Of a stretch of 21,048 nucleotides of DNA, positions 19,201 to 21,048 are shown in pieces (positions within the stretch are counted from its first letter, which is position 1; every line of letters starts with the position of its first letter). Position numbers and translations under genes: made by a program. Source of the DNA: Onchocerca volvulus (Eukaryota > Nematoda > Chromadorea > Rhabditida > Onchocercidae); contig HG738197.1 of assembly GCA_000499405.2 (NCBI GenBank), positions 1 through 21,048 on the forward strand, in the 5' to 3' direction. Below the pieces are notes generated by a model. That model saw nothing but the letters and a program-made list of their open reading frames with translations. It did no database searches and was not told the DNA's origin.

Positions 19201-20985
19201 GAAAGAACGACGTAGAGAGTATACGATCAATATAAACGTGAACGAATGACGTGGAGAGACTATATAATCAGTATAGACGTGAACGAATGACGTGAAGATC
19301 AGACGATCAATATAAACATGAACCAATAACATGAAGAAGACTATAGACCAGTACAGAAGTTACTGAATGACGTGGAAAGACTTGTGATAATAATACCAGA
19401 CAATCTTTTACAAATTTTATGCTAATAGCAACACGCAAACTTATTATCTTATTCGTTGCTTTAATAAATTGTTACGATCATTTAACAATTTCATACTCAC
19501 TGAATCCGAACAGCTCTATAAAATTCATTTACGGCATACAGTGGGACAATTTAACTGTTGGTGAATGTTTGAAAGAGATTGGCATTTGGTTGGCAGCAGT
19601 TTTTTTTTTTCTTTTAATTCTAACCGTATAATCTCTCCGCATCATCCGTTCACGTTTATATTAGTCGAATATATCTTGTTCTAACCATATCTTTTACTCA
19701 GTAAAAGAAAGAGGAAGAGAGATGGGAGGTAGAGGGAGAGTGAGAGAAAGAAAGAAAGTTGGAGTCAATAAACCTCGCCCTTCCCTTATTTTCAGTTGTG
19801 ACGGACGTGACAAATGAAAAAAGTAAGTCTATATAAAAATGATGACCTACTGCAGAATAAGATAGTTTCAAAGTGGAGAACTTTCGGAGATTCGTGAAGG
19901 GTAACAGGTAGCATTTACATTTATATTTATATAGATTACAAATATCAATGGCAACTTACAATGACGTGCCTGATTGATCAACTTTAGCGAATGCGTAAAG
20001 AATATGAGTGCATAAGCCTTTTGGAATATCTTCGGGTAAGAATTTGCCTTCTCCTTCAAGATGAAAGTGCATATTAGATCGACAGAAACTAAACTTTATC
20101 ATGTTTGATCTAACTTTTTGTGCATAAAATATTATTTTACTTTACATATCAGTGACGGTAACGAAAGCATATTGAAATGAAATACATTCAACAAGTTGCA
20201 TGATAAAATGAATTTACATTTATGCGAAAACTAAATTATTTAGTTTGCTGCTTCTAACTAAATTACTCAGTTGTTGTTTCTCGTCTACTACTAATAACAT
20301 TAGATACGTATTAAAGCTTCTTTTCGATCTTGAGATCTTGCATGCTTTTCGAAATCTTATCCGAAAAGTTTCATAGTAGTTTATAAATTCTCCTTTAAAT
20401 TTATTTCAGTTTTCTAATAAAGATAAAATTGTTTAAAACATCACTGAACCTTGCCGATATTGAGCCCAGTTAGTATAATAGCATCCTCGAACATAACCTG
20501 CAACAGACGATAGAATATAATGTGGAGGTATATTTCAAATCGCTTTTTATCAAATTATTTCATTTCCAATTTACCCATATTTTTTTATTTCCATTGAAAA
20601 TGTTACATTACACTTAAATTCTTCATGTTCTTATTAATCATTTATATCATCTTCAATCTAATTTTATTTTCATTCGTTTATTTCTCATTCTTTTATGAAG
20701 TTAAATGCACGGCATTGTGCTCAATAATTTTCCGTTGGAACAATGCGTAAAGATCTAATTTTTGCGATTAGAATGCTCTAAAGTAATAATCGCAATGTTT
20801 ATCACAAGATTAATGAATTAAATGGGTTGCATCTTCAGAGATGGTATTTTCTCCTTGTCTCTTTTTCATATTTTGATGCTCATAAAAAAAATTCATTGCT
20901 CGAATTCTTTATTAAACAACTTACCATATGCAATAATTGCGTTACCGAGTATAATGAAAGGTATTAGCATAGCTCCAATTCGCAT
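10123..20985 (-). CDS. Secreted GH18 chitinase with CBM14 domain (gene B, 12 exons, complete)
   Basis: Hydrolyses beta-1,4 links in chitin; filarial homologues are secreted and linked to eggshell, sheath or moulting. Exons on the minus strand: 20985-20925, 20497-20450, 20053-19960, 13764-13626, 13505-13365, 13059-12935, 12770-12647, 12574-12389, 12292-12173, 11865-11731, 11416-11260 and 10286-10123. All have GT/AG borders and phases that join to 1494 nt (497 aa plus stop), close to the usual family length. Residues 1-20 form a signal peptide ([20 protein letters not shown]). GH18 follows from about residue 23 ([12 protein letters not shown]) to 385, with SYGG at 102-105, the catalytic DGFDFDWE at 140-147 (proton donor E147), [15 protein letters not shown] and [13 protein letters not shown]. 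Residues 392-443 are a Thr-rich linker and 447-494 a six-cysteine CBM14. Every key residue is present, so the enzyme is probably active. Oddities: intron 3 holds a 5.8-kb Helitron and intron 11 a solo LTR, neither of which breaks the frame. Splice sites were read by eye without transcript support. Confidence 0.9.
10660..11214 (+). mobile_element. Solo Pao/BEL LTR in intron 11 of gene B
   Basis: A 555-bp element runs from TGTCGCTCAAATAGCGAGG to ...GAAGACA and is flanked on both sides by the perfect 5-bp direct repeat CAAGA (10655-10659 and 11215-11219). Five-base target duplications and TGT...ACA ends fit Pao/BEL elements. AATAAA at 11110-11115 is followed by GGTTTAATTACCCAGG, as in the 7938-8494 LTR. 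It is antisense to the host gene. There is no internal coding region, so it is best read as a solo LTR left by recombination between two LTRs. Confidence 0.8.
11260..11416 (-). CDS. Thr-rich linker exon of gene B
   Basis: This single exon of 52 codons plus one base encodes a low-complexity Thr/Ser-rich stretch ([17 protein letters not shown]..., ending TGESS) between the GH18 domain and CBM14. Such linkers in secreted chitinases are usually O-glycosylated spacers. The acceptor CTTTTAG|GCA and donor TCTG|GTTTG keep frame on both sides. A hydrophobic open frame on the plus strand (11232-11420) is only its complement. Confidence 0.8.
11417..11730 (-). other. Intron 10 of gene B
   Basis: Bounded by donor GAG|GTAAGATATG at 11730 and acceptor TTCTTTTAG at 11417. 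The interior is AT-rich. A plus-strand open frame at 11466-11690 has no recognisable content. Confidence 0.6.
11866..12172 (-). other. Intron 9 of gene B
   Basis: Bounded by donor AAA|GTAATTTTTA and acceptor AAATTTTCCAG. Its last bases are the part also present in the relic at 8515-8570. Confidence 0.6.
14103..14144. repeat. 42-bp palindrome with CTAG at both ends (Helitron 3' terminus)
   Basis: CTAGCTGGA at the left is the exact reverse complement of TCCAGCTAG at the right, around the inner stem CACGC-AGA-GCGTG. Either strand therefore reads as a hairpin followed by CTAG. On the minus strand it is the outer element's 3' end against host T. On the plus strand the final CTAG abuts TCTATAGGG at 14145, a second Helitron-type start. 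Confidence 0.75.
14208..14350 (+). mobile_element. 5'-terminal region of the plus-strand Helitron
   Basis: TCTATATAAATATATA at 14208 opens an AT-rich palindromic run. It is followed by AAATAAAAATGTCATCGTCC and CCTCCGAAAGTTCTT. The CTCCGAAAGTTCT motif also lies about 45-60 bases inside the 19935 end on the minus strand, so both ends carry related 5' modules in opposite orientation. The exact first base is uncertain because several TCTATA starts occur (14145, 14208). Confidence 0.5.
14351..14870 (+). other. Leader region of the plus-strand Helitron
   Basis: Lies between the 5'-end module and the first recognisable Helitron protein homology. Minus-strand open frames here (14397-14594, 14674-14940) have no family resemblance. 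No gene is assigned. Confidence 0.4.
14955..16815 (+). pseudogene. Helitron Rep (N-terminal and HUH domains), multiply frameshifted
   Basis: This is the rolling-circle replication part of the Helitron RepHel protein, which would nick and join DNA during transposition. Ordered pieces in changing frames: [13 protein letters not shown] with a CxxC motif (CLYCKVL) near 15080, [10 protein letters not shown] near 15270, AGSLLPLPG near 15360, [10 protein letters not shown] near 15545, EETNKKYSA near 15830, [16 protein letters not shown] text near 15890, [12 protein letters not shown] near 16165, [13 protein letters not shown] near 16350 and [14 protein letters not shown] near 16770. The HUH motif reads HAQ (16370-16378) in place of His-hydrophobic-His, so the catalytic metal site is lost. 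Several stops and at least five frame changes make it non-coding today. Confidence 0.85.
16925..18520 (+). pseudogene. Helitron helicase domain (Pif1-like), frameshifted
   Basis: This is the superfamily 1 helicase half of RepHel. Visible pieces: [10 protein letters not shown] near 17030, LGMPPPNRS near 17075, a Walker A region reading [10 protein letters not shown] near 17260 where the normal GGTGKT has lost its TG pair, [18 protein letters not shown] near 17350, Walker B IVWDEYTM near 17515, [16 protein letters not shown] near 17635, [10 protein letters not shown] near 17740, [13 protein letters not shown] near 18130, [14 protein letters not shown] near 18300, [14 protein letters not shown] near 18430 and PQVLRN at the end. 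Frames change several times and stops interrupt it. About 250 residues expected between the Rep piece ending near 16810 and this domain are missing. Confidence 0.85.
18521..18833 (+). other. Region 3' of the helicase remnant
   Basis: Follows the helicase C-terminus. An open frame at 18497-18736 only continues past the helicase end. No hairpin plus CTRR terminus was found here, so the plus-strand element seems to have lost its 3' end or to be overlapped by the next module. Confidence 0.4.
18834..19012 (-). repeat. Second, diverged Helitron 5'-end module
   Basis: Aligns in direct orientation with 19774-19935: GACAGACGTGACACATGAAA against GACGGACGTGACAAATGAAA, then AGCATTTACATTT, ending ACAGA|TTATG against ATAGA|TTACA. 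Read on the minus strand it begins TCTGTAG at 19012, where the main copy begins TCTATAT. Confidence 0.65.
19075..19393. repeat. 41-bp minisatellite, about 8 diverged units
   Basis: A typical unit starts TAAACGTGAACGAATGACGT and continues GGAGAGACTATATAATCAGTA. Units begin near 19076, 19118, 19161, 19200, 19232, 19273, 19312 and 19353; lengths run from 33 to 44 bases with point changes. Helitrons often carry internal minisatellites. Confidence 0.8.
19419..19631 (+). CDS. Small hydrophobic open frame, doubtful
   Basis: A 70-codon frame with a hydrophobic N-terminus ([11 protein letters not shown]) and C-terminus ([14 protein letters not shown]) sits between the minisatellite and its inverted unit, inside the Helitron insert. 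No family is recognised. It may be chance in AT-rich DNA or a scrap of captured host sequence. Confidence 0.2.
   Translation: MLIATRKLIILFVALINCYDHLTISYSLNPNSSIKFIYGIQWDNLTVGECLKEIGIWLAAVFFFLLILTV
19621..19665. repeat. Inverted single unit of the 41-bp minisatellite
   Basis: The reverse complement reads TATAAACGTGAACGGATGAT then GCGGAGAGATTATACGGT, matching the array unit at 19075-19393 in opposite orientation. Array and inverted unit can form a stem-loop enclosing about 230 bases. Confidence 0.75.
19700..19765. repeat. Purine-rich (GA) tract
   Basis: GTAAAAGAAAGAGGAAGAGA and the bases after it are almost all A and G for about 65 bases on the plus strand. This is simple low-complexity sequence. 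Confidence 0.7.
19774..19935 (-). repeat. 5'-end module of the outer Helitron
   Basis: Terminal module of the outer element, read on the minus strand from 19935. It is repeated in diverged form at 18834-19012 in the same orientation, and shares the CTCCGAAAGTTCT motif with the plus-strand Helitron start near 14330. Confidence 0.65.
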
Positions 20986-21048
20986 TACTTTGCAAAAGTT
21001 GTTGTCCACTTCTGCATTTCAGAATACGTTGTACATCGTGGTGCGCAC

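Larger units (their letters stand above)
14103..19935 (-). mobile_element. Composite Helitron insertion in intron 3 of gene B
   Basis: Comparison with intron 3 of gene A gives exact borders. Gene A reads ...TTCTCA|TTATAAGTATC (844|845); gene B reads ...TTCTCA, then 5833 extra bases, then TTACAAATATC. Read on the minus strand, the insert begins TCTATATAAATATAAATG at 19935 and ends at 14103 with a CACGC-TCT-GCGTG hairpin, an 11-base spacer and CTAG, followed by host T. This is the Helitron signature: 5' TC, 3' hairpin plus CTRR, insertion between A and T, no target duplication. The interior is a mosaic with a plus-strand Rep/helicase remnant, a second 5'-end module and a minisatellite, so nested insertions are likely. 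Confidence 0.85.

Noticed and set aside
19075..19393. CRISPR array
   Set aside because: Units are contiguous and diverged with no unique spacers, and the DNA is eukaryotic; it is a minisatellite.

Overview
This looks like nuclear DNA of a parasitic nematode, most likely a filarial worm (Spirurina/Onchocercidae). The window is AT-rich and intron-rich. Its only intact gene matches the filarial secreted chitinase layout: signal peptide, GH18 domain, Thr-rich linker and C-terminal CBM14. It also holds a decayed fragment resembling a Wolbachia protease gene, as expected from an endosymbiont-to-nucleus transfer. The lineage is inferred from family knowledge; the species cannot be named from sequence alone.

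Layout, with both chitinase genes on the minus strand in tandem. Gene A occupies 112-1897: exons 1 to 5 of a chitinase whose 3' half lies beyond the left edge. It carries substitutions in the catalytic motif and has lost the upstream start codon. From about 1940 to 10120 is a gene-poor interval. It contains a 30-bp minisatellite (2468-2575), a diverged direct duplication (3125-3490 and 4865-5155), a possible small basic exon (5286-5432), the Wolbachia-like rseP remnant (5658-6041), a decayed coding-like stretch (6199-6462), a Pao/BEL retrotransposon 3' end with its LTR (about 7740-8494), and directly after that LTR a scrap of chitinase exon 10 on the opposite strand (about 8515-8570).

Gene B occupies 10123-20985. 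Twelve exons join in frame to a 497-residue chitinase with the catalytic DxxDxDxE motif intact. Intron 11 carries a solo Pao/BEL LTR (10660-11214) with a perfect 5-bp target duplication. Intron 3 is swollen from 360 nt in gene A to 6195 nt in gene B by a 5833-bp Helitron insertion (14103-19935). Gene A preserves the empty A|T target site.

The Helitron insertion is composite. Its outer ends read on the minus strand (5' TCTATATAAA at 19935, 3' hairpin plus CTAG at 14103). The Rep/helicase coding remnant inside reads on the plus strand and is badly broken. Its right third holds a second diverged 5'-end module and a 41-bp minisatellite with an inverted unit. Overall this is a tandem chitinase locus in which one copy kept its active site and accumulated transposons in introns, while the other stayed compact but shows catalytic-site decay. 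No bacterial-style operon, CRISPR, rRNA or tRNA was seen.
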